DNA of 64,000 nt from Phymorhynchus buccinoides (taxonomy: Eukaryota > Mollusca > Gastropoda > Neogastropoda > Raphitomidae): assembly GCA_017654935.2 (NCBI GenBank), contig CM065713.1:10433406-10497405 (forward strand), read 5' to 3'. Numbering within the stretch: position 1 is the stretch's first letter; each line of letters opens with the position of its first letter. The notes under the pieces were generated by a model, which worked only from the letters and a program-made list of their open reading frames with translations, had not been told where the DNA came from and searched no databases. This document shows positions 49,461-61,588 of this stretch, piece after piece. The position numbers and the translations under genes are program-made.

Positions 49461-49975
49461 GGTGCTAGCATCATAAAGGCTGTGTAGAATTTTATAAACC
49501 TCGATTAGGTCACCTCCTAAACGTCTATACTCTAAACTTGGCAATTTCAAATATTTCAGTCTCTCTTCGTAGTCCAAATTACTCATACTAACAATTTTCT
49601 TTGTAAATCTCCTTTGGATACCCTCAATATGTTTTCTAAGATATGGGCACCAAACAGGGTTACCGTACTCTAAAATAGGGCGAACTAAGGCTTTAAACAA
49701 AGGCACCATAATCAGTTTTGATTTATTAGCTATTGTCCTAATCAGGAGACCTGCAATACGATTAGCTTTCTTGACGACTCCATTAGTGTGAGGTTCAAAA
49801 GACAGGGATGGATCTATAGTTACACCAAGGCCTTTTTCTGCATACGTATTTTCCAGTACTCTTTTGACATCACCATCATTCATGTAGTAACTATGCATAG
49901 GATTCTTTTCACCCAAATGTAAAACTTTACACTTTTGACTGTTAACACTCATTAACCAAGTGTCAGACCAAGTGA
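49461..49975 (-). pseudogene. CR1-like LINE reverse transcriptase fragment (upstream piece)
   Basis: The minus-strand frame encodes the RT thumb and C-terminal region: SVNSQKCKVLHLG, EKGLGVTIDPSLSFEPH, KALVRPILEYGNPVW, IEGIQRRFTKKI, LKLPSLEYRRLGGDL. It runs straight into the hAT MITE insertion at 49460. A (CA)n(TA)n microsatellite replaces the upstream RT core at 49980-50165. Its continuation is at 44776-45001. Confidence 0.85.
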
Positions 49976-49983
49976 CTAAAGAA

Positions 49984-50164
<181 letters not shown>

Positions 50165-50165
<1 letters not shown>

Positions 50166-51190
50166 CAACATACAGTATTCATACGGCGCTGAATCTTGAT
50201 ACAAATCAAATCAAAGCGCACACACACGTTAGTATTCATAACGCATTCAAACAAAAATGCAATACAAAGCGAACACACGTTTGACATAAATGGTATACAG
50301 CTGAAACAGACCTAAAGGTAAGAGAGAGAAGATAAAGAGAGTGGAGCCTCAATGACGGGGGAACAGGTGGGTTTTAAGATTAGATTTGAAGGCTGAGAGG
50401 GTCGATCGCCGCTGACGGAGGGAAAGAGGAAGTTTGTTCCAAGATGTCGGTCCTGAGACAGCAAAAGAGCGCCGACCAACAGTTGAAAGCTTATACCTAG
50501 GGATCTGGAGAGAAAGCGGGTCAGAAACTGAACGTAAAGTGCGAGCTGGCGTATAGATGGAAATATTGTCGCAGAGGTAAGATGGAGCAGCTTTATGGAT
50601 AAATTTATAGCAAAGGGTGTTTAATTTATACTCAATTCTGTCTGCGACAGGAAGCCAGTGCAAAGAACGGAGAAGAGAGCTTACGTGATCGAACTTTTTC
50701 TTCCTAAGGACAAGACGAGCAGCTGTGTTTTGAATACGCTGGAGACAAGATAGAGAAGAGACTGATAGGCCAGAAAGGAGAGCATTATCAGAGGCTTCAT
50801 CTGAGAGATATTTACGAATATAGCCAATGCGACGAATATGATAGTAGCAGGACTGACAGGTTTGAGTCAGGAAACTCTGCATGGAAAGAGTGTTGTCCAA
50901 AGTGACACCTACATTTTTGACAGAGTCTGAGAGGGGAATGATATTGTTACCCAGTTGGATTGACTCTGGGGATACAGAGGCTAGTTTGTTATTTGTTCCT
51001 ACAAGCATTGCTTCGGTTTTTTCACCATTTAATTGAAGTTTATTTTGAACCATCCAATTATGAATATCCATATAGCAGTTATTACTTTCTGAAAGAATGG
51101 AATCTAGATCTTCAGGGGTTGTATTATTTTGGACTTGTGAGTCATCTGCATAGAAGTGATGTTTCATGTCGTGTTGGTCGATGACATTGG
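50165..51190 (-). mobile_element. L2-type LINE fragment, 5'-truncated
   Basis: The minus-strand coding part is 50349-51190. It starts at the catalytic motif (HHFYADDSQVQ) and continues through NKLQLNGEKTEAMLVG, LGVTLD-type VGVTLDNTLSMQ, CLQRIQNTAARLVL, LHWLPVADRIEYKL and SWNKLPLSLRQRR to a stop after LKTHLFPRH. The 3' UTR ends near the gcgctttgatttg ... cagcgccgtatgaatac block, an L2-like 3' end. Everything 5' of the YADD motif is replaced by a CA microsatellite (51209-51450). It is non-functional. Confidence 0.88.
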
Positions 51191-51205
51191 CAAGAGAGAG
51201 AGAGA

Positions 51206-51208
<3 letters not shown>

Positions 51209-51296
<88 letters not shown>

Positions 51297-51324
51297 ACAC
51301 GCGCGCACGCACGCACGCACACGC

Positions 51325-51368
<44 letters not shown>

Positions 51369-51377
51369 AGTCACACA

Positions 51378-51425
<48 letters not shown>

Positions 51426-51450
51426 CACACACACACACACACACACGTAT
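51209..51450. repeat. CA microsatellite
   Basis: (CA)n with CACG and AGAGTCAC variants; it truncates the L2 fragment at 50165-51190. Confidence 0.95.
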
Positions 51451-51929
51451 ACACAATCACTCATACACAGCTTGATTAACAATAACTTTGCAAATGATTT
51501 TTGTCAGTAAGTTAGTGAGTTTTATCATTCATGACTTCCAGCTCTATAGTTAAGAGGCATCCGCTATTATAGAGAACTGGGTTGAATTTAAGTGGAGAAA
51601 CCTTGCCCAAGTAACACCTGTTCACTTGGCCAAAGGGACTTCATGACTGCCTGCACTGGTAGCAGTGATGCACCGAGGATCGAAAAATGATAGGACAGAC
51701 TGTCCTGAAACAAGAGGTCAATGTCCTGGCTCTTGCATAAATCAATAAGACGAAACATGCTAGTGTTAAACATGTAATCAGACGTTTGTCTAGTGACAGG
51801 GGAGAACACAATAGGACATTTTCAATGTTAATAGATCAGTGGCCTATGACCGGGGCCTTGGGACATCACTGTGGTAGAGATCACCAAAAGCCAACTACGG
51901 TAATCTCCAGGGCTGCACTCATTGCAGTA

Positions 51930-52085
51930 CAGTGGAACCTCCCGTAAGACCTCCCATATAAGACCTACTTCTCTGAGACATTGCCCTTCTTTGTAACTAT
52001 CAAAATGACCTCCCTTGTAAGACCCCTCCCTTATAAGATCTCATCTTGGACGATTTTTGAAGGTCTTATAAGAGAGGTTCCACTG
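51930..52085. mobile_element. Tigger/pogo-like MITE, 156 bp (block B copy)
   Basis: The terminal inverted repeats CAGTGGAACCTCCC / GAGAGGTTCCACTG are flanked by TA dinucleotides (51928-51929 and 52086-52087). The interior repeats aagacctccc-like words. It lies 151 bp upstream of exon 2. Confidence 0.82.
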
Positions 52086-52236
52086 TACCAAGTACCTGCA
52101 CGATCATCTCATATATAATTTTCTATTTCACTGTGTTGTAGAAAATCAACGGAGCTCTCACTGTACTGTAGACTTATGTCAGCCAGTAATAACGCTAAAA
52201 GGCTATTTATTGGGTTTTGTCTTTTGCTTTCCTCAG

Positions 52237-52413
52237 GTGTTCAAGGTCAACAAACCACCATAACCTTCACCCCCAGTAAGATCAGCCTCACTCCCACCAC
52301 AATCACCATGGGAAACAGCATCACCATCAGATGCGATATCACCTCAACTGCGGGTGTGAAAAGCCTTATATTAATGCAGATCACCAAGATTTCGGGACAG
52401 GGTTCCGCTGACA
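52237..52413 (+). CDS. Ig-domain secreted protein, exon 2 (first half of Ig domain 1)
   Basis: The acceptor is ttgctttcctcag ending at 52236 and the donor is GTGAGT at 52414. The length of 177 nt with phase 1 at both ends is the usual exon class for Ig modules. It encodes residues 16-75 of the joined protein: the end of the signal peptide (VQG), then a Thr/Ser-rich strand region and the first canonical Ig cysteine (Cys48, in ITIRCDI). The usual core Trp after this Cys is not seen; Leu/Ile occupy the region (KSLILMQI). An identical copy lies at 466-642. The upstream ATG at 52176 reads through the acceptor and is not a believable start. Products of this kind are secreted or membrane recognition/adhesion proteins; ligand and role cannot be told from the sequence. 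Confidence 0.82.
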
Positions 52414-53517
52414 GTGAGTTATCAACTTGTAAAATATGATGGTACATTATTGTAGGGGGAAAACCAGATTTTTTAGTCAGTGCACAGAAAACAGAATTGA
52501 GTTGTCTTGTCTAGTTTTTATTTTATAGCCATTCAAAGTTTGACATTCGAAATAGATCATTTGCAGAAATCGGACATAGAAGACAGAATTTTGTCTCTTT
52601 GTTTCTATTGAACTGATTTAAAAAACAGTCAAATAAACGAACTCATTCAAAATTGTCTTTCATGTTGTGGATGCTGGTAGAATACATAAAAATAGACATA
52701 AATATAGCCTAATTAGAAAATTAGTATTTTGGGGGTTGTTGACTACTTTGGGCTTTTGCTCAAAAACATTCTGAGCGACTTATGTCTGGTTTTCCCGTGC
52801 ACCATCACAAATGTCTGAATGTGTCTACACAAACATCTATGTTTTGGTTTAAACAGCATTTTATTTTTTTGTTTAAACAGCACTTTTATTTTCAAAGTCA
52901 CATCTATGTTTTCCTTTATCAAAATGAACCTTGTCTCATCACATGGCTCTCTTTTGTTTCTGTCTGATTCTGTTTGTCTCATTCTCAGACATTGTGACAG
53001 TCTCTCTCTTGCTCTCTTGAAGTTGCTCTCTCTCCGTCATAGTCGCTCCATCTCTCGCACTATTGGAAAAAGTTTCTCAACATGATAAACTCGTAAAGCT
53101 GTTGGCGGGGGTGTTCAATCAAGTCGCCAACTCGCCATGGGCGACCTAGATTTCCTCCGGACTACTTCTTCTTGCAGGGTCAGTCATCTGATAGGACTAC
53201 CCCAACATGTTGGGTGGTCGGCAGTGACTAGATCCAGATCTATTACTCTGCGTCTTACTCGCCGATTCCCAGAAAAACGTCACACTTTGCTGCATGTGGC
53301 GTCATCTGTATGGCTTGGCTTAGTTACCGAAACGCAAAGAACAAGTGCCTGTGCGTTTCGTCTGTAAAGATAATCCATCTGTCTCTTTCCTCCTCCTCCC
53401 TCCCTCTTACCCCTGCGTTGCACATGAGTTTGTAATATCAGAGAGAGACAGACAGAAAGAGAGAGAGAGGAAATAGACGGCGAGAGCGGTGAGTGTGTTT
53501 GCTTTAGGTGTATAGTG

Positions 53518-53933
53518 AGGACTTGACCGTGTTTGCATGCCAACGTTCTCAGGACCTGAGGCACACCTGAGGACTTGACCGTGTTTGCACGCCAACGTTC
53601 TCAGGACCTGAGGCACACCTGAGGACTTGACCGTGTTTGCACGCCAACGTTCTCAGGACCTGAAGCACACCTGAGGACTTGACCGTGTTTGCACGCCAAC
53701 GTTCTCAGGACCTGAAGCACACCTGAGGACTTGACCGTGTTTGCACGCCAACGTTCTCAGGACCTGAAGCACACCTGAGGACTTGACCGTGTTTGCACGC
53801 CAACGTTCTCAGGACCTGAAGCACACCTGAGGACTTGACCGTGTTTGCACGCCAACGTTCTCAGGACCTGAAGCACACCTGAGGACTTGACCGTGTTTGC
53901 ACGCCAACGTTCTCAGGCCCTGAAGCACACCTG
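53518..53933 (+). repeat. 52-bp tandem repeat, 8 units (block B)
   Basis: Eight units, nearly identical to 1767-2182, inside intron 2 of the Ig gene. The equal copy number is notable because such arrays normally change length quickly. Confidence 0.95.
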
Positions 53934-54234
53934 AGGACTTGCACCTTAGTCCTCAGAACGTTTTTGCTGAATTTGAGCTGAACATGATGTCAAAGGGTAT
54001 CTGACCAAGTTTGAGTCAAGTCCTCACTTTGTATGTAAAACAACAATTTCAGCATCAGTGTGTATGGCTTATTCTTACATATACACACTTTTGCCAAGAA
54101 GACTCTGAACTGGACTTTTTATGCACTCCTGTTCATCACTCACCAGGAGGCCAGCTGCTTCAACTCTGCTGAGCATCTGGGTAGAACTGTTGTCAGAAAA
54201 CTATAAACACAGGTGCACTCTCCATTATCCCTCT

Positions 54235-54499
54235 CTGTCTCAACATTTCTTTCTGTCTCTCTCTGTCTCAGTCTCTTTCTCTCTTTCTCTCTCTGTGTCT
54301 CTGTCTTTATTTTCTCTCTGTCTGTCTGTCTCTCTCTGTCTCTGTCTCAGTCTCTGTCTCTTTCTATCCTTCTCTCTTTGTGTCTCTGTCTTTCTTTTCT
54401 CTCTGTCTGTCTGTTTCTCTATCTTTGTTTTTGTCTCTCACTGTCCCTCTTTGACTCTCTCTCTTTGTGTATCTGTCTTTCTCTCTCTGTCTCTCTTTG

Positions 54500-54586
<87 letters not shown>

Positions 54587-54835
54587 GTGTGTTTATCTGT
54601 GTCTTTCTCTGTCTGAGTCTCTCTCTTCTTTTTCTCTGTCTCTCTCTTTCTCTCTCTCTTTTATTTCCCTCTCTTTCTCTCTATGTCTCTGTCATTGTCT
54701 GTCTTCCTCTCAGTCTCTGCCTCTCTCTTTCTGTGCCTTTGTCTGTCTCTCACTTTGTCTCTTTCTGTCTTCCTCTCTGTGTCCCTGTCTCTCTCTCTCT
54801 CTGTCTCTCTGTCTCTCCCTCTTTCTCTCCCTCTA
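54235..54835. repeat. CT-rich imperfect microsatellite (block B)
   Basis: Same tract as 2480-3105, about 25 bp shorter. The apparent 260-codon frame over it is an artefact. Confidence 0.95.
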
Positions 54836-55989
54836 GCAATGAAAATATTATAAAACAATTTTCTGTTTTTCTTTATCATGCATTTAAGCTCAGAGATAGA
54901 TAGATAAATTAGATGAATTGACCGATGCACAACCTTGACACACTAAGAAAGGTCAGCCAATGGGAAAACGTGATTTCATAAACACGCTTACCGCGTGCGA
55001 GAGCCATGCCCACCTTGGACAAGCTAGCATTGTCCAAGGCGCTGTACAGCAATGGTAAAGAGAGGCGTGTTGGTTATTTTCCTGAATATTTATGCGAAAA
55101 TGGTTAAGAAATATACCCCGGGTTCATGCAATGCGGACACTTCATACCCAACACACACACACACACACACACGCACACACATTGTACTTTGGAAATATAA
55201 TATTTCATGAGAGGTTAATGTTTTGAGAGAGTCATGGAATCTAGGAAATTAACTCGGGGGTGGAGGGTCATGGGTGGAAAGAAACAAGGAAATTTGGAAC
55301 AAAATGAAAAAATATTTTGATAAATTTGGCGCAAAAATGACCAAAGAAATTGCGGATCAGTAAGTCAAGGCAGGGAGGGAGGGGGTGTTCCAAGTGGCTG
55401 GTTTGGGAGTCTGATGCAAGCTTGATTTGAATGAAAACAAAGAAGCAATGACATGGCATTTCATTTTTCTCTCTTCTTTTCTTTCTTTTTCCCATTTTAT
55501 TTTGAAAGAAGGGTGGGGGGTGTTCAGAACCCGATAAGCCCACTCCTAAGCCGTCTCTGAAAATTTTACGCCGCAATATACCCCAATTAACTAGCATCAA
55601 AATCAAGAGGGGAAAAAGTCACACACAAACACATGTGTTCACAATTAAATGTGTAGACGCGCATGCGCGCGCACACAGTCACACACTCGCGGGTGCACAC
55701 ACACACATGCACTAGTGTACCCCTTATTTAAGGTCCACTAAGTTACACTAATGAAGTTTGTTATTTTCGTGAAGATTTTCGTGACAATGGTTAGGAAATG
55801 CGCACGTGTTTCTTGCAATTCGGACACTTATGCCTTGAAAATACACACACACAGAGACATACGCACACGCACATACACACGCGCACGCGCTTGCACGCAC
55901 ACACACACACACACCCACGCTCAACACCACCACCACCACCCACACCCACACAAATACTCACACACACGCGTGCGACGTACACGCACACG

Positions 55990-55990
55990 C

Positions 55991-56029
<39 letters not shown>

Positions 56030-56113
56030 CTCTCTCTCTCTCTGGCGCCTAATATCTCAATCCTTGCGTAATAAAGTTTTTTCAAGTTATCTTATGTGCT
56101 TGCAAGCACACAT

Positions 56114-56149
<36 letters not shown>

Positions 56150-56184
56150 AACACTGACACGCATGTGCAGACACACACAGAGAC

Positions 56185-56263
<79 letters not shown>

Positions 56264-56470
56264 CTGGACCCTTTTAATGTCGTTAACACACACAAAGAGA
56301 GAGAGAGAGAGAGGGAGGGAGAGGGACACATACAGACAGAGAGACAAAGAAAGACAGAAACAGAGAGACAGACAGAGAGAGAGACAGAGAAAAAAATCCA
56401 TGTGCACATACCAGAGAGAGATAGACAGACAAAGAGAGAGAGACAGAAAGCGATAGAAAGAAAGAGAGCG
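55990..56470. repeat. CA then GA microsatellites (block B)
   Basis: (CA)n at about 55990-56025 and 56117-56145, then (GA)n from 56187, with tatgtcgttaacac-type unique spacers. Confidence 0.93.
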
Positions 56471-56749
56471 AGTGCATGTGGGCACACCAAACATCCATAA
56501 TTATGCTATCACATGTGCATGCACCACACACAAACACATTCGTGTCAAAGTCATGCTGGTACACAGCCTCTGAACAGTGGTTTAGCAAGCCTAAACGCCA
56601 ACACACGTGCTTTTCTGCCCGTTTGTCCTGGGTTTAATAATAGACTGAACTAGGTCACGGGGGGGGGGGCGATCTCGGAGTTTCACATCCGTCCATGTTT
56701 CCCCCCCTTCAAATGTGGCCATGGCCTTTTGAATAAACCATTCGCATTC

Positions 56750-57115
<366 letters not shown>

Positions 57116-57147
57116 TCATCTAGGACAGGCCCGACCTTCCAACTAAA

Positions 57148-58395
57148 TTGACATTTCTGAATTATAATATAGAGAATTTATGTAGCAAATTAAATGATGT
57201 AGCTTTTATGAATTATATTAACTCATTTTATTTTATTTGTCTTACCGAAACTTTTGTTGATTTATCATTCCACTTTAATGGTATTTTTCCTGATTATATC
57301 AAGTTCTGTGCACCGGCTAAAAGGTTTTCTTACTATGGCAGAAACTCTGGAGGCGTACTGCTACTGGTAAGGAAAAGCTTAGAACAGTATGTGAAAGAAA
57401 TGAAGTTAACAGAGAGTGATAATTCTATTGCCATTAAGATAGATAAAAATGTGTTTAATGTTGACAAAGATGTTGTGCTTGTAGCATGTTATATAGCCCC
57501 TGAAGGAGGAGTTATGTACAATGATAAAAATGTCAAAAATGGTGTTCTGTTATTAGAAGATAGTTTGTTGAATTGTGTAGAGGAAGAAGATGTGCATTTG
57601 CTTATTATGGGTGACCTTAATGCCAGAACGGGAGAGAATCAGACTGAAAATGAAATTATGTTTAACTACGATTCTATGGGTGATGATGTTGATAACTGTA
57701 CTGTTGCACGCTGTTCTAAAGACAAAGTTGTAAATCAGTTTGGAAAATCTTTATTGGATTTTTGTTTTTTGTTTGATTTGGTTATTGTGAATGGTTTTTG
57801 TAGTGGTGATAAAGATGGAGCTTATACGTTTATTTCCCCTAACGGATGTAGTGTTATTGATTATTTTCTTGTTCATGCTGATTTGTTGCCTTATTGTGAC
57901 TTACGTGTGGGTAACAGTTTGTTTTCTTGGCATCTACCAGTAGAAATAACATGGAACAGAGTTGTTAATCAAGAGGGAGATTCGAACTCAGGACAAACAA
58001 AGGAACAAAAAACTGTTAGTGAACAAAAAATTGTCTGGTCAGAAGAGAATGCAAATGCATACAAAAATGAACTGGAAAGTGACGATTTTAAAGTTAGTTT
58101 ACAACAAGCTCTTCAGGCTCTGAGTGTAAATATTAATGAAAGTCTTGACAAGTTTGTTCACGCCTTGTGCGCAGCAGCTGCTTGTATGGTGAGAACTGTT
58201 GGTCAATCCAAAAAGAAATGTGATGACTGGTTTGACGAAGAGTGTGAACGGAAGAAGAGAGAGGTCAAGCGGTTATTGAAACGAGTACAAAGATGTAAAA
58301 CTAAAAAGGATAAGGAAACAAAACATAAAGACTATGCAAAGTCAAGAAATGAATACAATATATTAAGATCAATAAAACAACTAGAGTTTGAATAA
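57148..58395 (+). CDS. LINE ORF2 part 1: APE-type endonuclease
   Basis: The 415-codon frame begins LTFLNYNIENLCSKL, the normal start of an endonuclease domain. It includes LTETFVD with the catalytic Glu, GGVLLLVRK, LIMGDLNARTG and SVIDYFLVHADLL. The terminal SDH motif reads FSWHLPV, so the Asp usually found before the His is a Trp here, which could reduce nicking activity. The frame ends at a TAA (58393-58395) in an A-rich stretch; past it the same frame continues with DSKTFWSVIRSVNRKSY as in related proteins. The stop is therefore a nonsense mutation rather than a natural end. Confidence 0.85.
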   Translation: MTFLNYNIENLCSKLNDVAFMNYINSFYFICLTETFVDLSFHFNGIFPDYIKFCAPAKRFSYYGRNSGGVLLLVRKSLEQYVKEMKLTESDNSIAIKIDKNVFNVDKDVVLVACYIAPEGGVMYNDKNVKNGVLLLEDSLLNCVEEEDVHLLIMGDLNARTGENQTENEIMFNYDSMGDDVDNCTVARCSKDKVVNQFGKSLLDFCFLFDLVIVNGFCSGDKDGAYTFISPNGCSVIDYFLVHADLLPYCDLRVGNSLFSWHLPVEITWNRVVNQEGDSNSGQTKEQKTVSEQKIVWSEENANAYKNELESDDFKVSLQQALQALSVNINESLDKFVHALCAAAACMVRTVGQSKKKCDDWFDEECERKKREVKRLLKRVQRCKTKKDKETKHKDYAKSRNEYNILRSIKQLEFE

Positions 58396-58477
58396 AAAAG
58401 AATAAAAAAGCTAACTGATTCAATAAGTGACTCTAAGACGTTTTGGTCAGTGATAAGGTCTGTCAACAGAAAGAGTT

Positions 58478-60532
58478 ATGTTTATAATGACATATCACTA
58501 CACCAATGGCATGCACACCGACTTTGCATTCGAAGATGACAAAACACAAGATAATGAGAAAGATGAGTTTGTACCATTTTTTAATAATGAAATAACACGA
58601 GAAGAGGTCATTGCTGGCATTAAACATTTAAAGACAGGAAAAAGTGCTGGCCCGGACAAAGTAATTGGAGAGATGTTAAAAAATTCGAATGATGCTATAA
58701 TTGATTTTTTAGTTCAAATGTTTAATCAACTTTTTGATAGTGGGACCTTCCCTTTAGAATGGGCAAAATCGATTATTATTCCGATATACAAAAAAGGGAA
58801 CACAAACAATCCTGACAACTACCGTGGCATTGCTCTCACTAGCATCCTTAGCAAAGTGTATACTCATATTCTAAACCGTAGATTAACAAAATGGGCAGAG
58901 AATGAAGAGAAAATTATAGAAGAGCAAGCTGGTTTTAGATCCAAATATAGTACCATAGATTACATATTTACCCTATATGCTCTTGTGCAAAAGTATCTAT
59001 TTAGTAATACAAAACTTTATGTTGCTTTCATAGACTTCCAGAAGGCTTTTGATTCTGTGAATCGAAATGCTCTATGGAATGTTCTTCGAAAAAGTGGTGT
59101 GAACGGAAAATTGTATTCTGCTGTCAAAGGTGTATACAATTCAGTGCTGGCCAGTGTGCGTGTGAAAAACGAATATACAGATTGCTTTGAATGTCCAAAA
59201 GGTGTTAAACAGGGATGTCTCTTAAGTACCCAACTATTTTCGTTTTTCATAAATGAATTGGCAATAGAGCTATCCAAAAAAGGCAAGCATGGTATCCAGT
59301 TGATATCTGGGGCTTTGGAGATATTCTTGTTACTTTTTGCCGACGATGTTATTCTTCTATCAGGAACAGTAGTAGGTTTACAGAACCAATTAAATGTTTT
59401 AAAAAATGAAGGTGATCGCTTGGGGTTAAAAGTCAATCTAAATAAAACAAACATTATGGTTTTTAGAATGGGTGGTCATATCTCATCACATGAAAAGTGG
59501 TTTTATGGGAATACTGAAGTCAAAATTACTAATTCTTACAAGTATTTAGGTGTGATATTTTCAACTAAGCTTAGTATGACTTATGCATGGGATGAGTCAT
59601 GTAAGAAAGGGAAAAAAGGAGTCATAACTATTTTGAAAACAATGCGAAAATTGAATACTATTAACAATCGTTTATTTTGGAAAATGTTTGATGCACAAAT
59701 AGAGCCACTACTGACATATGCGTCTGAAATATGGGGTTTACATACTAATACACAAATGGAAAAAGTACATACTTATGCCATGAAACGATTTTTACAGGTA
59801 CCCTTGCACTCATCTAACACTGTTCTTTATGGGGAAACGGGCAGATATCCCTTATACATTAGATCTTTTATGAAATGCATAAGATACTGGTTGAAAATCT
59901 TGAAACTTCCACAGTCTCGTCTTTGTTGGCAAGCTTATGAAATGATGGTAAAACAACTCGATTATGGCAAAGAAAACTGGGCTTATCAAGTAAAGAAGGT
60001 ATTGTCAGAACATGGTTTTGGATTTGTGTGGATGTTTCAGGAAGTAGGTAATGATAAACAATTCATTTTAGAATTTAAAGACAGACTCATTTGTTCATTC
60101 AGACAAAATTGGCATTCTGACATGGAAAGCAAGGATAAATATAGTTGGTTTTTCTCGTTTAAAAATGTGTTTCAATGTGAAAAATATCTTAACGTCATTA
60201 CTAACAAATGGCATAGACTTAATTACGCAAGATTCTGGTTAAGGACTCTGGGTTTTAATGCTAATAAAAGGTGGTTCCATCCTGAGGCGTCCACAGAATC
60301 ACAATGCCCTATGTGTGAAGCAAGTACTGAGAACGAATCACATTTTTTATTTCAATGTAAAGCATATGAGACAGTTCGTAAGAAATGTATATTCTTTCAA
60401 TTGCATATTGCTGGGAGTAATGACATTGTTTCTGCTCTTACATCAGAGGATGACTCTGTTATCAAATCTGTTGCAAAGTTTATTGCAGAAGCCTTGAAGA
60501 TAAGGCAAAGGCATGCCAGCAATGATGATTGA
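58478..60532 (+). CDS. LINE ORF2 part 2: reverse transcriptase and C-terminal Cys/His region
   Basis: The 684-codon frame carries the RT motifs KTGKSAGPDKV, IPIYKKGNTNNPDNYRGI, EEQAGFRSKYSTIDYI, VAFIDFQKAFDSVNR, PKGVKQGCLLSTQLFSFF and the catalytic FADDVILLSG. LNKTNIMVF and the thumb follow, then a C-terminal Cys/His cluster (CPMCEASTENESHFLFQC) of the zinc-binding type seen in many LINE proteins. It is one frame away from 57148-58395; the shift falls around 58500-58515, just upstream of the first clear homology in this frame. The true ORF2 therefore spans both parts, with one stop and one frameshift. Confidence 0.9.
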   Translation: MFIMTYHYTNGMHTDFAFEDDKTQDNEKDEFVPFFNNEITREEVIAGIKHLKTGKSAGPDKVIGEMLKNSNDAIIDFLVQMFNQLFDSGTFPLEWAKSIIIPIYKKGNTNNPDNYRGIALTSILSKVYTHILNRRLTKWAENEEKIIEEQAGFRSKYSTIDYIFTLYALVQKYLFSNTKLYVAFIDFQKAFDSVNRNALWNVLRKSGVNGKLYSAVKGVYNSVLASVRVKNEYTDCFECPKGVKQGCLLSTQLFSFFINELAIELSKKGKHGIQLISGALEIFLLLFADDVILLSGTVVGLQNQLNVLKNEGDRLGLKVNLNKTNIMVFRMGGHISSHEKWFYGNTEVKITNSYKYLGVIFSTKLSMTYAWDESCKKGKKGVITILKTMRKLNTINNRLFWKMFDAQIEPLLTYASEIWGLHTNTQMEKVHTYAMKRFLQVPLHSSNTVLYGETGRYPLYIRSFMKCIRYWLKILKLPQSRLCWQAYEMMVKQLDYGKENWAYQVKKVLSEHGFGFVWMFQEVGNDKQFILEFKDRLICSFRQNWHSDMESKDKYSWFFSFKNVFQCEKYLNVITNKWHRLNYARFWLRTLGFNANKRWFHPEASTESQCPMCEASTENESHFLFQCKAYETVRKKCIFFQLHIAGSNDIVSALTSEDDSVIKSVAKFIAEALKIRQRHASNDD

Positions 60533-60728
60533 TTTATGTTGGCAACTCAGGATTATTTTGACGTATGGTTATAAGAAAGAGAGAGAGAGAGTGGGATAGA
60601 GGAAAGAAAGGGAGATACATACTTGGTATAAAATTGTAGTTGGATGGTCGAGTTATTTTCTTGATGCATGAATTCCTATATGAGTTTCTTAAACCTATTT
60701 TTGTGAACAAAAGTGAGTGAGTGAGTGC

Positions 60729-60729
<1 letters not shown>

Positions 60730-60803
<74 letters not shown>

Positions 60804-60820
60804 CATGTGTGTGTGTGTGT
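60730..60820. repeat. TG microsatellite in LINE 3' UTR (block B)
   Basis: Nearly pure (TG)n within the 3' UTR of the intron-2 LINE. Confidence 0.92.
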
Positions 60821-61091
60821 GAAGGGGGGGAGGGAGAGATAGAGAGGGAGAGAGGTAATGGAAGATAAGAAAGGGATGTTGTTTACATGCTTATATAGAC
60901 GAAGGATCTATGACATTTCATTTTTCATTTTTTCACTTTTTCATTTCTACAATTCATGTTTCATTCATGTTTTGATTGTTTTCTATGCTTGATTTGTTAT
61001 TAAGTTGACATATTTTGTTTACCCCCTTGTCATGAGACCTTTTATGGTGATGACAATAAAACTGTCAAATTGTCAAATTGTCAAATTGTGT

Positions 61092-61168
61092 ATCTGTCTC
61101 TCTCTTTATCTTTCTGTCTCTGTTTCTCTCCATCTTTTTCTATTTCTCTCTCTCTCTCTCTCTTTCTC

Positions 61169-61247
<79 letters not shown>

Positions 61248-61252
61248 GTTTC
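61092..61252. repeat. CT microsatellite (block B)
   Basis: (CT)n directly after the ATTGTCAA tail of the LINE. Confidence 0.93.
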
Positions 61253-61588
61253 TTCCTATGTCTCAGTGTACCATAAAAAGAATGATAACATAACAGCTAG
61301 GTGAGTATTTGATTTAAACGTTTGTTTGTTTTTCAGGAGGGAGAGAGAGATTGCAGATTTTTATTTGAATATGCTTGTTTTTTTTGTTTGTTTTTTATTT
61401 CGAGTGGAATCTAATGAAAACAGAAATGTGTCAAGTTTCTTGTGAGCATCAGACGGGCTGGTCACAGTTTTTGGGACTAGTTCATTTTTTATGGAGCTAG
61501 TCCATTGAACTGCCTGCCATGAAAAGATTTCAACACCCCTGCTGTTAGTGTTAATGTTATGCAAATTATAAACATTCTTTATTCTTAA

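Larger units (their letters stand above)
57125..61088 (+). mobile_element. Non-LTR retrotransposon (LINE) in intron 2, nearly intact copy
   Basis: The element has an endonuclease frame (57148-58395), an RT frame (58478-60532) and a 3' UTR with an internal TG microsatellite. It ends in AATAAAACTGTCAAATTG with a short tandem of ATTGTCAA (61059-61088). No ORF1 is visible; the sequence begins at the endonuclease next to a CT tract, so the 5' end is truncated or low-complexity. The clade is uncertain; it is clearly different from the L2-type element at 45233. Copies occur at 5530-10091 and, inverted, at 21299-22940. Confidence 0.88.
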
